Of a DNA stretch of 64,000 nucleotides, positions 1-12,093 are shown piece by piece (position 1 is the first letter of the stretch; every line of letters starts with the position of its first letter). The translations under genes and the position numbers were made by a program. Under the pieces are notes generated by a model. That model worked only from the letters and a program-made list of their open reading frames with translations, did not search any database and was not told where the DNA came from. Location of the stretch: NCBI RefSeq assembly GCF_020882245.1, contig NC_083599.1:17990865-18054864 (forward strand), in the 5' to 3' direction. The DNA comes from Rhopalosiphum padi. Lineage: Eukaryota > Arthropoda > Insecta > Hemiptera > Aphididae.

Positions 1-266
1 TAGTTGATGAGTTATTGATTTTACACAGACGCATGTTTTTCCTAGAAACATCTCGAGAGTCGGCAGATTAGATTGATTGTTGGGTTATTAATTTTATTTA
101 TAGACAGTAAGATAATATTGTTCAACGCACAAAATATCGATGCGGGCCACGGGGACGCCTATCGCCGACGTCGGACATATTCATATTTCAGTAATCGCTG
201 TGTTTCTCAACGGTTGACCATCGACCATACGTCCAAACGCGTTCTATTTACTATTTATTATACAAA

Positions 267-500
267 ATGCCTAAAGTTAAAGTGTCTTTATCTTCACAAT
301 TAAACAATTATGTGTCTGAATTCGGTCCTGAAGTGTTCTCAACAGACGGTAAAATACTTTATTGTAAAATTTGTGATATCAAGTGTGGAAGTGCTAAAAG
401 GTTTAATTTTACACAACATTTGACTGCAGGAAAACATCTGAAATTAGTTGCCCAGAGAGAAAAAAACGTAAATATAAAAAAAGCTCAACAGCATTTCTAA
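267..500 (+). CDS. BED-type zinc finger fragment, CGBP1/hAT-like
   Basis: A 77-residue open frame with one zinc-finger pattern: C33-x2-C36 in LYCKICDIKC, then H51 and H57 in QHLTAGKHLKL. This resembles the N-terminal BED-type DNA-binding finger found in hAT transposases and in the derived CGG-repeat-binding protein family. The ATG at 267 lies in an AAAATGCC context and is the first in frame. The frame stops at residue 77, just after a KKAQQHF segment where family members normally continue. No downstream transposase domain follows in any frame, so this is a truncated transposon 5' end or a small derived gene. The 266 bases before it are less AT-rich than the rest and could hold its promoter. 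Function beyond DNA binding is not supported. Confidence 0.5.
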   Translation: MPKVKVSLSSQLNNYVSEFGPEVFSTDGKILYCKICDIKCGSAKRFNFTQHLTAGKHLKLVAQREKNVNIKKAQQHF

Positions 501-1809
501 CTGATACTTAGTTTGTCGTTTTTATGTTTGTTATTTAATAGTTTTTTAAACTACAAATATTTACTCTCTTCTGAAATAATAGTCTTTTTTGTTTTTCAAA
601 TTTTTCTAACTGATAGTATGGAATAATTCTATTTCAGTTTTAACCTTTTTATGGGGACTCAGAAGCTGTATAAGTGGAGACACGTATAATTTAGTTGCTG
701 GTGATACTGCAGAAAACGTAGGACTACCAAAACCATATTCATAAACATCACATGTACTTACATCGTTTAGATCTCTAGTGTATATTTTTTCGGTATTAAT
801 AATTTTAACTCTTTGGTGAAAAATCTTGAATTAACCTACTACGAATGAGCTCTTAGAAGTAATAAACGAACGTAAGTCTTCTACTGCATAAAGACAAAAT
901 TACGAATCAGGATTTAAAAAAAGTTACATACATTTTATTGATTTTAGATTCTAAACGAATTAATAAATGTATTGATTTTACAATGATGTGTGTTTTTTAA
1001 ATTTGAACCAAATGTTAATATTAGCGATATTTATACAGTATTGATTTTTAAAAATATTTTGACTTTTATTGTGGTATTTTTAGAGAATTGAAATTTTCGA
1101 TTTTTCTATTTTTTTTTTTTTTTGAAATAATGTTAAAAATGTTTAAGCAGTCAAAAAAATCTTTATAATTTAATCCAAAATTTCTTACAAGTTTAAATTG
1201 TTGCAGTTTAAAAAAAAATCAAAAGTTATGAATAGGGCTCGGATTTATATGTAAATACATATTTTTGCTGTGACTTTATAAATAAATACCAATTATTGAA
1301 CTTAATCTACGGTCGATATGTCAAAAGATCAGTATAAGGCAATTTTACGACCAAATCGAAGATATTTTGAATTTGAAAATTTAAAAGTGCATGTTATCAT
1401 AAATTGTAATCAAGATAATTAATATTTTTTATTTTTTTTAGCTTTTTTTTTAAATTTTATAATTTTTAATACTTTTACTATTTAAAATATAATTTGTTTC
1501 ATTAGAAACTCATATGATTCTATTATATAATTATATATTAATAAATAAATTGTATTAGTAAATTACTCATTTTGAGTTTCTTCAAAATATGTACAGTATT
1601 TTGGTAGCATAAATACATATAAATTCGAGCTTAATTATGACTAAAGTGCTTTTAGAATTCAAATATGATATAATTGCAAAAATTTGAAAGTAATTTTGTT
1701 GTTGAAAAGTCAAACAATTTTCGTTATTTATACTTTAGAGTTTAGGTTAAAAATATTTAATACATATGGTTCTCCTTATGTTTTCCTACAAATAACAAAA
1801 AAAAAAAAA
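501..1809. other. AT-rich spacer, no gene seen
   Basis: Homopolymer-rich AT DNA with no open frame above 60 codons and no recognisable protein relic in any frame. A short duplicated motif, TTCTAACTGATA, occurs near 496 and 606. Confidence 0.6.
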
Positions 1810-2980
1810 AAAATCAAGCATCACTATTTTATGTATTATATTTTTAATTTTGATTAAGTAATAAAGTTTATCGTTAACAAATATAATTTGAATTTTATTT
1901 AAATGAATTATATGTTTAGAATTAAGTAATAAGTACAAAATAGTACATATTAAGTATTAAATATTTACTTAATTTTTAAAACAATCAATTATGTATATAT
2001 TTTATTTTTAGTTGATAACAGTTTATTTATGGAAGGTTATATGTCGGTCTTTGTTCCCAAAGAAATTGAGGATAAAATAAATAGTTATTTTCAGCGTATT
2101 TACAATTTTTAACAATTCTCTCAACAAATTATTGAAGTATGTTATACTATAATTATATACATTATAATTTATTCGAGGTATATAATTTAAAAAAATAGGT
2201 TTAAGAAATTTTTTAATATCCAGCCAATTATTAAGAAATACAATTTTAATTTATTCAGGTTTCTACTCATATGTATATACTAGATTTCTAAATTATTTTA
2301 AAACATTATATACAGAAGTAAAGTTTACAATTTAAAGTACATTTAGAAACTTAGATTTTAGCACACTTGTAGAGTAAGCTTTCTAAAATTATTTATATTT
2401 ATTTCAATATTTAAAAAAGGAAAATTTTTCAATATTTAATACTTAAAACTATTTGTTAGTAAAATATAGGTAAAAATAATTAATTAATTCATGGCTTACA
2501 TACATAATATTGAAAATTATATTATCTTAAAATATATAAAAAAAGATGATTAGTTTTTTTAAAACTATAGTAAATAATACATTTTTATTTTTAATAATAA
2601 TCATAAATATTTTGTATCAAATCAGTTTCAAATAGATTTATTTAAATTACCTACTTCTAAGACATGTATATCATCTAAACTCATAACTACAAACTCTTTT
2701 TTAACATCTAGAATAAGTAAACATACAAATGTCTCACATAATGCTTTTTTAAAATATTTTATTAACTTTTTACTATATTTGCAGCTTTTAATTGCAACTA
2801 CTATGATTATGGATAACTTACCGGTTCTAATGATTTTAGTAAAATCAAAACTATTCCATTTATAATATAATATGCTAACTAATAATATTATATTATATTA
2901 CAGTGTGACGAAATTTGAGAAATCATCAACAAAGACTATTTACTGTGGCTTTCACAGTATTAAGTCAAGAAAAGAGTCGA
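1810..2980 (+). pseudogene. CNOT1-like: CNOT1 pseudogene fragment, copy A
   Basis: CNOT1 is the scaffold of the cytoplasmic CCR4-NOT deadenylase complex. Three exon relics lie in the correct order. Around 2012-2112 the frame reads SVFVPKEIEDKINSYFQRI, matching the conserved segment before the MIF4G region. Around 2785-2832 the frame reads IATTMIMDNLPVL, a damaged form of the exon that is intact in copy B. From 2903 a CDEI stop EIINKDYLLW segment follows, ending in YstopVKKRVDI. Much of the middle exon (the PPENVQ to LQTK part) is deleted and several stops occur, so it cannot make protein. Introns and flanks are recognisably the same as copy B at 12.5-13.8 kb, so this was copied at DNA level, not from mRNA. 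Identification rests on recalled family sequence; a protein search would settle it. Confidence 0.75.
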
Positions 2981-3007
2981 CATCCAAGTTGTATATACTA
3001 TTGCAGA

Positions 3008-3149
3008 TATTTGAAACCATGTGGAACGGTAAAGATACAGAAGCTAATGATGAGATATGTGTCACAAGTTGAAGCGTTGGACTGGTTACTTTGGAGCGAA
3101 GATTATGTGCAAGGCAAAAAGTTTATTTTAAAACTCAGTCTGATTAATT
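3008..3149 (+). other. unidentified exon-like segment
   Basis: An open stretch is framed by a splice-acceptor-like TATTGCAG and a donor-like TTGTAAGT. One frame reads YLKPCGTVKIQKLMMRYVSQ and continues through EALDWLLWSEDYVQG. The composition looks coding (mixed hydrophobic and charged, two Trp). It begins where similarity to the CNOT1 copies ends near 2980, so it may be an exon of a different gene joined to the CNOT1 relic. I do not recognise the protein. Confidence 0.3.
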
Positions 3150-4389
3150 GTAAGTATAATATATTATAAAATTAAAACAGTATATATTTTAGTAATAAAA
3201 AGTTTAAATTTATTACTCGTTATCAATAACAAAAACACATTTATAAAGTCGAAATCCGGCGAAAATATTTTAGACATTCCTTCGTCATAGTCACCATCGT
3301 CTTCATTAGTAAAAAATATTTTCAATGTCATAAGTGTCATAAGTACAAAAATAGAAATATTTTACATAATAAATTCTTCGTCGGTCAGAGTACCTACAGA
3401 GTACAGAGTCGTGTATAATATGTGGTTCTCCATTTCGGATACTCGGCTGCATTAATTGGTTTTAAATTAATTAATGCCGTGATGGTGGCGACATTTGCTC
3501 ATCACGTCTAAACACCAAATACTATGAATTAAAAATAATTTAGGTATAATGTATTTAAGTTCCTTACATTGTGTCTCTAATTATTTCATCTATTAGTCTA
3601 AATGTCTCGTTTAAATCCACTGTAACTGGTGTAACTGGTGTAACTGGTGTAACTGGTGTAACTGGTTGCTCTTCGACACTAAACATCGAATATGATAAAT
3701 TAAAAATAATAATAAAAATAATAAATATTAAACTTACATTTCAAGTATATCATTATGATTTTGTGTAATGAATTCATTTTCGTTTTTTCTATGTCTTGAA
3801 AATTCCCTGGTATTAATAAAAAAATAAAAATAAACTGCTGCTAAATTATACATTATGTAAACGTCGACACGTCGTTTTAAATCTACAATATTTTATATAC
3901 TGACCTAAAGATAATATTATTTGTCGAAAAAATATTCACAACGATAGCGGCAGCTTAATGGATATTTTGAATTGATGTGTAATTACACACACACAATTGG
4001 CTACAGATTAGGACATTAGATTACATTTTAATTCGAGAAAATAAATTAGACATTACATTTCGTAAGAATAACCGATATTTGTTAAAAACACTACACTAAT
4101 TATTATACGAAATAATATCTCGTAATGGATGTAATTTGATAATAATAAAAAAATATCCGACAATAATCATTAAGAATATTTGACGTAATTACATGTGATA
4201 CATATATTATTATATTAGTTATTCTGCAATCTACAGTTTAATTACGATCAAAGGCTGCGGCATCTCGCACCGACATCGATATAAATCTTTATGACACACA
4301 AAAATTAAATTATTTTGTCTAAAACTACTTCATAAGAAATATTCACCTTCTATGAATCCCATATTGAATTCTCCATGAGAATCTATAGT
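3150..4389. other. AT-rich spacer, no gene seen
   Basis: Noncoding AT-rich DNA apart from the 9-bp tandem repeat listed separately. No protein relic was recognised. A somewhat more GC-balanced patch lies at 3410-3510. Confidence 0.5.
3622..3666 (+). repeat. 9-bp minisatellite, five copies
   Basis: Five perfect tandem copies of GTAACTGGT. They read as a VTG repeat in one frame, but the surrounding 65-codon frame has no other coding sign. Confidence 0.9.
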
Positions 4390-4675
4390 CCAGAGTAGTG
4401 GTGGTTTTGGTTAAACTTTTTTAGTGAGGTGACATATATTATTATCATCCCCGGAGACGTATGCAGAAAAAAGTTTTGGGGAGGGGGTGTGTTTTTGAAA
4501 ATCAATTATTGAAAAGTATAACTTTTTTTAAACATAATCATTGGTATAATAAAATTAACATTAAAATTGAATAAGTAAATATCCATATAAAAACCCAAGT
4601 ATTTCGGTGGTAGGGGGATGTTTGAACATCCAAAATATCCTCCTGTACTGACCATTATACCACTATTTTAGTTAG
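4390..4675. mobile_element. degraded hAT-type MITE
   Basis: The segment GACGTATGCAGAAAAAAGTT at 4456, the AAAATCAATTATTGAAAAGT after it and the AAACCCAAGTATTTCGG near the right side match, in the opposite orientation, the MITE at 28671-28895. Ends are too decayed to place exactly. Confidence 0.5.
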
Positions 4676-4805
4676 TGTTGGGTAAGTTACTTTTTAAAAG
4701 AACTTAGTTATGTTACAAGTTACAAAATAAAATAGGTAACTAATTAATTGTTAGTTACTCAAGTACAAAAGAAATGACTTTAGTTTCAATGAAGTTACTC
4801 TTATA
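4676..4805. mobile_element. hAT MITE terminus remnant
   Basis: Starts with TAGTGTTGGGTAAGTTACTT and has repeated GTTAC/GTAAC motifs. This is the typical end of a common non-autonomous hAT group. No opposite terminus was found before the Y-box relic starts. Confidence 0.4.
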
Positions 4806-4974
4806 TTATTTAAGTTTCATAAAAAAAAAAAGTTAATTTTAAATCAATCTTTTTTATATTCATTTTATACAATAGTGTCTTTAAAATTTCGATCTGTTAG
4901 TACAACCAGGCAGCACATTACTATTCTGCATACAAAATAAAACCCATGAATGAATCTCGCTCTATGATTGGTTT

Positions 4975-6382
4975 TCATTTAGTGATTACTGATTTCTTAT
5001 AAAATCAAAAAAGAAATTGTATTAGATCAAAATATTGATGAATGGTATTTTGATTTTAGTTACTTAGAAACTATGTATTGCTATCAGGTTTAAGTTTTTT
5101 TTTCTATATTGTCTTAACTTTATGATATTATTAATAAAATTAAGTTTGAAGTATTATTATAAAAATGTTTTCTCAAACATATACTCTAATTTATTGTAGT
5201 CTGCTATAATCAAAGACAATCCAAACAAAATTTCTTTTGTCTTGTTATTGGAGAAACCGTAGAATTTGATGTTATAGAAGGTAAGAAAGGTTATGAAGCA
5301 GCAAATGTTACTGGTCCTAATGGGGATGCAGTAAAAGGATCACCTTATGCAGCTGAAAAAAGAACAATAACCATGGCCAGTGGTCTTATGGACGCCATCC
5401 TAATACCCTACAAAGAGATAGTAGTCCAAGTGGTATGTACCAATACTATCATTAATGTATATAATCATTTATTTTAACTAATTCCTTCATTTATGTGATA
5501 TTTAAAATTATATTGTATAGGTGACAAAGAAGAAATTAAAAATGAAGTAGGAAACCAACAAAGACATTACCGCTATCGTAGAAACCAAAGAGGTCCACCA
5601 CCAAATAAAGGAGAAGGTGGTGATTACAATGTAAGAACTATTTATAATATGATAATTAATAAATTGCTTATTATTTCTATTTATAAAGTATAATGTAAAT
5701 TTATGTCTTATGAATTATTGATTTATTAGTTCATTATTGAAGTACCTAGTTTCAATGTTTACAATCTTAAAATTATAAAACTAACATATATTGAACATTT
5801 ATTAGGAAATTATATATTCAGGGCTGCTTGGTTTTTTTATTTGCTGACTTTGTGTGAGATGCATGGCTCTTACGAAAGGATTTTTGGAATTATATATCTA
5901 CATATGATGAAAAATATTTTAATATTCAAGTTATTTCATTGCTTATGTTATAATTTAATACATTTCGAGAAATAAGGATTTCAGCCTAATTAACTAAAAA
6001 GTCTATTTAACTTGTTTTAAATTACAAAACTAAAAACTTTAAAAAACAGATACATTTATTTTATTTTTTTTTTTGCTTTTTGAAATAATGACATTATGAC
6101 AATGCATAGAATGGAGTTCAAACATTATTATTTTAGTCCAGTTGTAATAACATGGCAACTTAAATAGGATTATTATGTGTAATTTAGAATGATAAATTAA
6201 CTATATATATATATATATAAAATTTAATATAGTGTCTGAAAATAAAAAACTGCATTTATTACATGTTTTGATTTTAGGGTGGAGACATCCACAGATGTGA
6301 TAGTTCACCTCCTAGTAGAGGCAGAGATCCTGGAATGGGTGATCATTATTGGAAAAACACGCGTTTCTTTGTTGTTATTTAA
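4975..6382 (+). pseudogene. Y-box protein pseudogene, copy 1 (three exon relics)
   Basis: Y-box proteins package mRNA in cytoplasmic mRNPs through a cold-shock domain. Exon relics: 5200-5432 (acceptor TTGTAG, donor GTATGT), coding IIKDNPNKI and, after a one-base deletion, GETVEFDVIEGKKGYEAANV with VTGPNGDAV; 5521-5630 (acceptor TATAG, donor GTAAG), coding a basic, Arg-rich QRHYRYRRNQRGPPP part; and 6278-6382, reading GGDIHRCDSSPPSRGRDPGM to a stop. The upstream exons with most of the cold-shock domain are missing. A frameshift in the first relic and another near AEKRTI make it non-functional. Splice signals remain, so this is an intron-bearing DNA duplicate. Sequence from 4975 matches the intron upstream of copy 3. 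Confidence 0.8.
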
Positions 6383-7190
6383 TTATTATAAAAAAAAAAA
6401 ATACATTTTTTTCAAATGAGGTTGAAGACTGTTTTATGAGAAAAAACATTTTTCTTTCATTACTTCTTATATATCAATTATAACTTACAAAAAGCCACAG
6501 CAGCACACAATCAATAAATGTAGAAAAATATACAAATAATATATAAGTAGATTTTTACTTGGCCAAGTTATCAAATATTATAAATACACATTGTGTTTTT
6601 GAATGTAAACCTTTCAACTTTAATGTAGAAATGCAACACAAATTATACCTAAACATCCATTCTGTGTATATAATACACTATAAGAATTTCACTGCATTTT
6701 CTTTGTTCACATTAAGTTAGGTTTTACCTAATTATTAGTACATACTATGCTTTGACTAAGTGTCATACCTACTCAAAAAATTGTTTACTAACCTATAACC
6801 TACATATATATAATAATAATAATATAAATTATAATATTTTTTAGTTAATAAAACTTAGATAATATTACCTAGTACTTGTCTAGTGTCTACCCATAATTAT
6901 AATATATGCCACAAATGACATAAATATACTTCTTTCATTTTAATGACCAAATGTAGTAGGTACCTTTTTAGGGATATCTTACTAGTGTCTAAAGTGTGAA
7001 TTTTGATTATTTTGATATTATATCTTCAACTTTATTGGAGTGGAGTAGTTTTGAATTTGATTTACTTTTGAATTGCATCTAAAAATATACAAATCAATAT
7101 TCAAGTTAATTCATTGTAAATAATATTAAAAATTATGCATGCATATTGCATAGATAATTATTACATCGTGTAAAAATAATAAATAAATGA
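6383..7190 (+). repeat. 3' flank shared by all Y-box copies
   Basis: From about 6400 to 7000 the DNA matches the flank of copy 2 in reverse (45480-46060) and, in part, copy 3 (58375-58550). Shared words include ACTTGGCCAAGTTATCAA and AACCTTTCAACTTTAATGTA. It marks how far the duplicated segment reaches. Confidence 0.75.
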
Positions 7191-7224
7191 AAAAAGAGCC
7201 AATTTATTTTTAAGTGCATATATA

Positions 7225-8280
7225 TGTAGACTTTCAGAAAGCGTTCGACAAAGTAAATCATGTTATTCTTTTACACAGATTAAAATCACTTGGTTTTAAT
7301 GTAATGTTTCTTATGGTTATCATCTTATCTCTTATCGGTTTCAGGTTGTAAAGGATTTTTTTTCATACTTTACATGAGTTTTCTGTAACCTCCGGTGTCC
7401 CCCAAGGTTTACATTTAGGTCCTTTATTGTTTTTAATTGTTATTAACGACCTACCTCAATTATTTTTATAATCCCATAAAAATCTTGCTTTACGATGCTA
7501 AAATGTATTATCCAATTAATTTTATTGCAGACTCTGAACTATTATAGATAAACTTAGATTTACTTTTTGCCTGGTGTAACACTAATCACATACCTCTAAA
7601 TATCACTAAATGTCAGGTTATTTCCTTTACTCGCTCCAAAAATACAATTTTTTTAAAATAAAAATCTACAATAATATACTAAATAGAGTTTATGCTATAA
7701 AATATCTGGGTATTAATTTTAAACACGATTTGTCATTTAAAATTAATCACAAGATAGTTTTAAATAAATCTTCCAAGGGGCTAGGTTCATAAATAGAAAT
7801 ACGCAACAATTGAAAAATGTATTTTGCTTGAAAAATGTGTACTGTTCTCTTGTACGTTCTTCATTGGAATTTGGCTCATTAATTTGGTCACAGAATTTAT
7901 CGATTTATTTTAATGAACATCAAATTGTTCAATACAAATTTTTGAAAAGAGTTGCATATATTAATAATATTCTTATATCAAGAGAATCATTTGATACAGT
8001 CCAGTTTTTAATTTAAAGAAGAAAATTAGCAGATGTATTATTTATATTTGATTTATTGAATGGAAATATTGATTGTCCCTATTTATTGGAAAAATTAAGC
8101 ATTAGCGTTCCATCATATTTTTTTAGAAGTAAAGAATTATTTATTATTCCCTACTATCTAAAAAAGTCTGGTGCTGATTCATTTTTCCTGCGTGCGTTAA
8201 ATATAGCTAATAACATTTCCTCTTGGTTAGATTCATTAGATTTTCTTTCTTCTACTTGTGATAGTTTTAAGTATTAAGCT
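7225..8280 (+). pseudogene. jockey-like LINE reverse transcriptase remnant
   Basis: Broken reverse transcriptase of a non-LTR retrotransposon. From 7229 the frame reads DFQKAFDKVNHVILLHRLKS, the RT motif with the first catalytic Asp region. From about 7377 it reads EFSVTSGVPQGLHLGPLLF, the SGVPQGS-type motif. The YADD box has decayed to YDAK near 7490. Then come IKYLGINFKHDLSF (7700-7740), SLVRSSLEFGSLIWS (7845-7885) and the C-terminal block from NGNIDCPYLLEKL to 8277. Several frameshifts and stops separate these blocks, and no endonuclease domain is left upstream, so the copy is 5' truncated and dead. Confidence 0.85.
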
Positions 8281-9216
8281 ATGTTATTTTTAAAAGATAG
8301 TGAAATATAAGCTAATTCTAATTTTATGTAAACTTCATGTACCTATGTATTTTTTATCAATTAATTTATTTGTAATAATATTTTTTATCTATTTTATTCT
8401 TTTAAATATTCATACACAATAATATATAAAGTACCTATAGGTCCACTAAATTGTTTATAAATATAAAAATAAATGAAACTCCGTTCAGAATCTTTTAATG
8501 GTAACTCAATGGCAAATATTGATAGTAAAAATATAGTATAATAAAATAGTAATTAGATTAAGGCACTTTTGGGTTCATCAAGTAAAAATTTAATATAATA
8601 AGATTAACTAAATTGCCGATTTGGCTGGCACAACCAATAATAAATTATAATAACCAGTGGCGTATTTATTACATGTTTTCTGCGTGTAGGCCTGTGGAAT
8701 ATTGCCGACCTAAATAACTAAAATAATAATATATAATAATATAATATACTACACTAGATGTTTCCATAAAACCAAATCGTATAAGCGACACAGAAAACTT
8801 TCCATACAAAACTTGGAAAAAGATAGATGTCGAAAGGAAAGAGCCACAGAGAAAACATTTTATGAGCGTATGAAATTTAATTTTTTACGAAATCGCGTAA
8901 AATAACGATATATTACAATTTAAATATAGGTAATAATATAATATATCCAACTAATTATCATTGACTGACAATCATCTCCGTTCAGAATCGTTTTTCGTAT
9001 ACAATGATACCCGTCATTGCATTCAAATTTAACACATCCATTATAGTGACCAGTGACCTACTCTCCATCTCTACTATACAGCAGAGCGATACCCACTTGC
9101 CCACTTTTTTTTACTTGATGACAGTTTAGAAATATGTTATAAACTTATAATTTATTAATACATTTATTTTATTGTATATTTTATGTTCATAACTTTTTTT
9201 TATTTTTCATAAGCTT
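8281..9216. other. AT-rich spacer with a lone hAT-like end
   Basis: No gene. CAGTGGCGTATTTATTAC at about 8656 looks like a hAT terminus but no partner end is visible. The words CTCCGTTCAGAATC occur at 8479 and 8977 and may be another repeat. Confidence 0.4.
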
Positions 9217-9703
9217 ATAAGGATGTTGGCGTAATATTTGTTAGAGAGAGATACTCTAATCTACGCGCAACATAGCAATAAATTATACGTTCACAATAAT
9301 GACTACGCAACCATATACATTTCTCAATTTAGAGTGGAAAGGATCTCTTATAAAATTTGAAGTTAAGAATATTATCTATGGCATCTCATAAGTGTTTTAT
9401 TATATTTTAATTTTAAATCGAGTTATGAGCTTTTAAGATGTGTAATAAATTTACAATTTTAAAATACTCATAACTCGCTTTAAAATAAAAATATAATAAA
9501 ACGCTTATGAGATACCCTAGTTAATGTTCTTAATTTTAAATTTTATAAGAGGTCATTTTACTCTAATTTTAGAAATTAATATGGTTATAGACGTTACGTT
9601 ATAGTCATTATTGCGAACGTAAAATTTGATATGCTACGTTTGGGTCAGAGTGAGAAAACAAATAGGTAGTGCGCTGACATTCTCATACGAGCGTCCTTAT
9701 ACC
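9217..9703. mobile_element. fold-back MITE, member 1
   Basis: Nearly the whole element is one long inverted repeat. The inner arms are TTATAAAATTTGAAGTTAAG (from about 9351) against CTTAATTTTAAATTTTATAA, and GGCATCTCATAAG against CTTATGAGAT. Outer ends read TATAAGGATG and CGTCCTTATA. It shares the central GCATCTCATA and GAGTTATGAGC core with the members at 22575, 24075 and 33655, but its outer ends differ. Confidence 0.75.
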
Positions 9704-9840
9704 AACAGCTGGCACTAGTTTTAAATATTTATTGATAATTCTTCTAAAAAAAATTATAAGCCATATGTTATTTACAAACAACTGAATAACAGTATTTTCT
9801 TATGATATTAATTAACATGTTTTTATATTGCTACGTGCTC

Positions 9841-10523
9841 TGATGTCCCATACATAATACATAAAGGGGGTATTGCGACGTAGGCATACGTATTAGAATA
9901 ACGATTAGTAATATATTGAGGTAATAAAAACATCTAATAAGGTACTACGACGTAGAAATAAACACACTACCGAGTAAGGAGAGGAGGGTAGCCATCGTAC
10001 CAAAACGGTATTGCCCTAGTCCTAAAAAGAACAATAATAATAATAACAACAGTAAAACCCGCATTGACTTAAACCGGCATTGCGGGGATGCACCCTACGA
10101 TGTACTGACCTAACCCAATCACAAGAATATAATGTAAAAACCATATAATTGCATTGGTAGTAATAATTTACAATTAATTTCGAGTTCTGCGAATTTCGAG
10201 CAAGGCCAACCACAGCGCGTGGGCAAGCGTCGCCGGATGTCATAATATACATCATCGCACGTGCCTCCTGAAACGCGAATAGCGTGAGAACAATGACGCA
10301 TTTAGGAATAGGTCAGAAGGGACATGGGTAGTAGATCAGGGGACACTGACTATATAAGGTGGCCTTGGAGAGGACTCCTGCAGACGTGATTTACCAGAGT
10401 TAGCGCAAACAGCTTCACGTCTGTCTACACCAGAAATCTGTCATTTGGACTTAGAATATTTTTAATTAATTTAATAAACGACACTTTATAATATTTCGAC
10501 GACCAGTTGCTGGCTCACTACAA
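9841..10523 (+). mobile_element. candidate solo LTR
   Basis: A 0.68-kb segment has LTR-like order: TGATGTCCC start, a TATA box (GACTATATAAGG near 10351), a GC-balanced transcribed part, AATAAA at 10471-10476, and an ACTACA end. No matching second LTR, primer site or internal coding region was seen, and no clear target duplication flanks the chosen ends. It could instead be a GC-balanced fragment of another element. Confidence 0.35.
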
Positions 10524-11013
10524 TATTTAAAAGAAACATAACAATATATATTTTAAGGAATCATTTATTCAATGATGTATTAGAATTAGAATATTAGATA
10601 AGTATAAATTTTTAACTGTGGTATTGTTCTATTACTAGTTCTTGAATCATAACTATTATCATTGATTAAAAATACTAGTATTTTAATAATCAATGGTAAT
10701 TCTTACAATTTTTTACCACTCTCCTCAGTCACTTACGTCATTAATCATATCACTTCCAACTTATGGCATTGGACATTTTCATTGTTTGCCATAACAATAA
10801 CATCTTTATTAAATAACAATTTGTGGTTGATTCAACATAACATATACTTAAATAAATATCTTTAACTAACATAATGAGTGAACAGCTGTAAATTGTATTT
10901 TCGCGCAATAATAAGACGTGACGTCGGTACCTACTGAACACCTGAGTCCATATACTTGTACAAAATTCCGAAGCATTGATAATGTTAATTATTGTTTGTT
11001 TATTACTTATTAA
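10524..11013. other. AT-rich spacer, no gene seen
   Basis: Noncoding AT-rich DNA; the short open frames on both strands show no recognisable domain. Confidence 0.5.
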
Positions 11014-11506
11014 TAGGGCTGGGAATGTAATGCCCTAATAAATTTAATATAAATTTAAAATAATATTTGATTGAATTAAATAAAAGTAGTTAAAATAATT
11101 TTTCTATAAACTAAACTTCACTTGGATTTATTTTAATCTGAAAAAAAAAAACAATTATTTCCTTACATTTTTTTTTAACTATTTTGATAGTACCTAGGTA
11201 TCTACTACCTAGGTTTCAAAAAAAATATATACCTATAAACATTATACACATTTTATACATTTATATAAAACCTGAGTTAGCGTATAAAATCTTAAAGTGA
11301 AATAACAAGTTAGAATTTTGGGTCCAAAAACTCCAATATAATGCCCAAAAAATGAAGAAAATGACATTAAAATTGAAAATTGTCTAAAAATGCAAAATAA
11401 ATTTTCTTATTCTCATTCAAAAGTACACGTTACGGTTTTGTCACCAGGCGACCATCGTACAACAACCTCTGGAAAAAAACAAAAAGTGCATCGAAATCCC
11501 AGCCCT
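11014..11506. mobile_element. hAT-type MITE, about 0.5 kb
   Basis: Ends are inverted: AGGGCTGGGAATGT on the left and ATCCCAGCCCT on the right. Flanks ACTTATTAAT and ACTTAATA could be a damaged 8-bp target duplication. No coding sequence inside. Confidence 0.5.
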
Positions 11507-11572
11507 ACTTAATATAAACATTGTTAATTGTTTGACGTCAATGGTTATGCTCTTATTGTGTAGTGGGTACCT

Positions 11573-11921
11573 ACTATAGTGTAGTAAGTGAGGCGAAAAA
11601 TGATCGTCACACGCCAAGTGGAGTTTTTCATCGGGGCTCCAACTGTTTCCACCTAAAATAATTTCAAACGATGTAATGACAATGAGATTAGATACCTATT
11701 TTAACAACTTTTATTAATACTTAAACTACTTATAATAATAATAGTATTAGATGGACAAATAACGAAAATGTATTAACAAATGTAATGAATTTTCAATATA
11801 GTACTAATAAAAATGCGCGTCAGCAATGTTCCCATATCACCCAAAATTCACTGAAAAAAAAACATAAAGAGGCGGTTGAGTGCGTGACGATCACGATTTC
11901 ACTTTTCGCCTCGCTATAGTA
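11573..11921. mobile_element. MITE with GAGGCGAAAA inverted ends
   Basis: Left end CTATAGTGTAGTAAGTGAGG with GCGAAAAATGATCGTCAC is inverted on the right as GTGACGATCACG, ACTTTTCGCCTC and GCTATAG. A second copy at 53515-55452 shares its right half, including AAAAATGCGCGTCAG. Both copies lie just upstream of the same CNOT1 exon relic. Confidence 0.7.
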
Positions 11922-12093
11922 CTTGTACTATTATACAGAATAATAAGTACTATATCAATAAATGCCAGACAAATACGACAAATAAATCTATTCTGTGACC
12001 GCAACGCAGCGCATAATTTTTTTAATTTATTGTTACATTAATCACTGTTAATTTATTAAGATAGTTCAACGAAATTTTTCAAATAATATTTTG

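Noticed and set aside
3571..3768. 65-codon frame with VTG repeats
   Set aside because: The frame is due to a 9-bp minisatellite in AT-rich DNA; no domain, no splice context.
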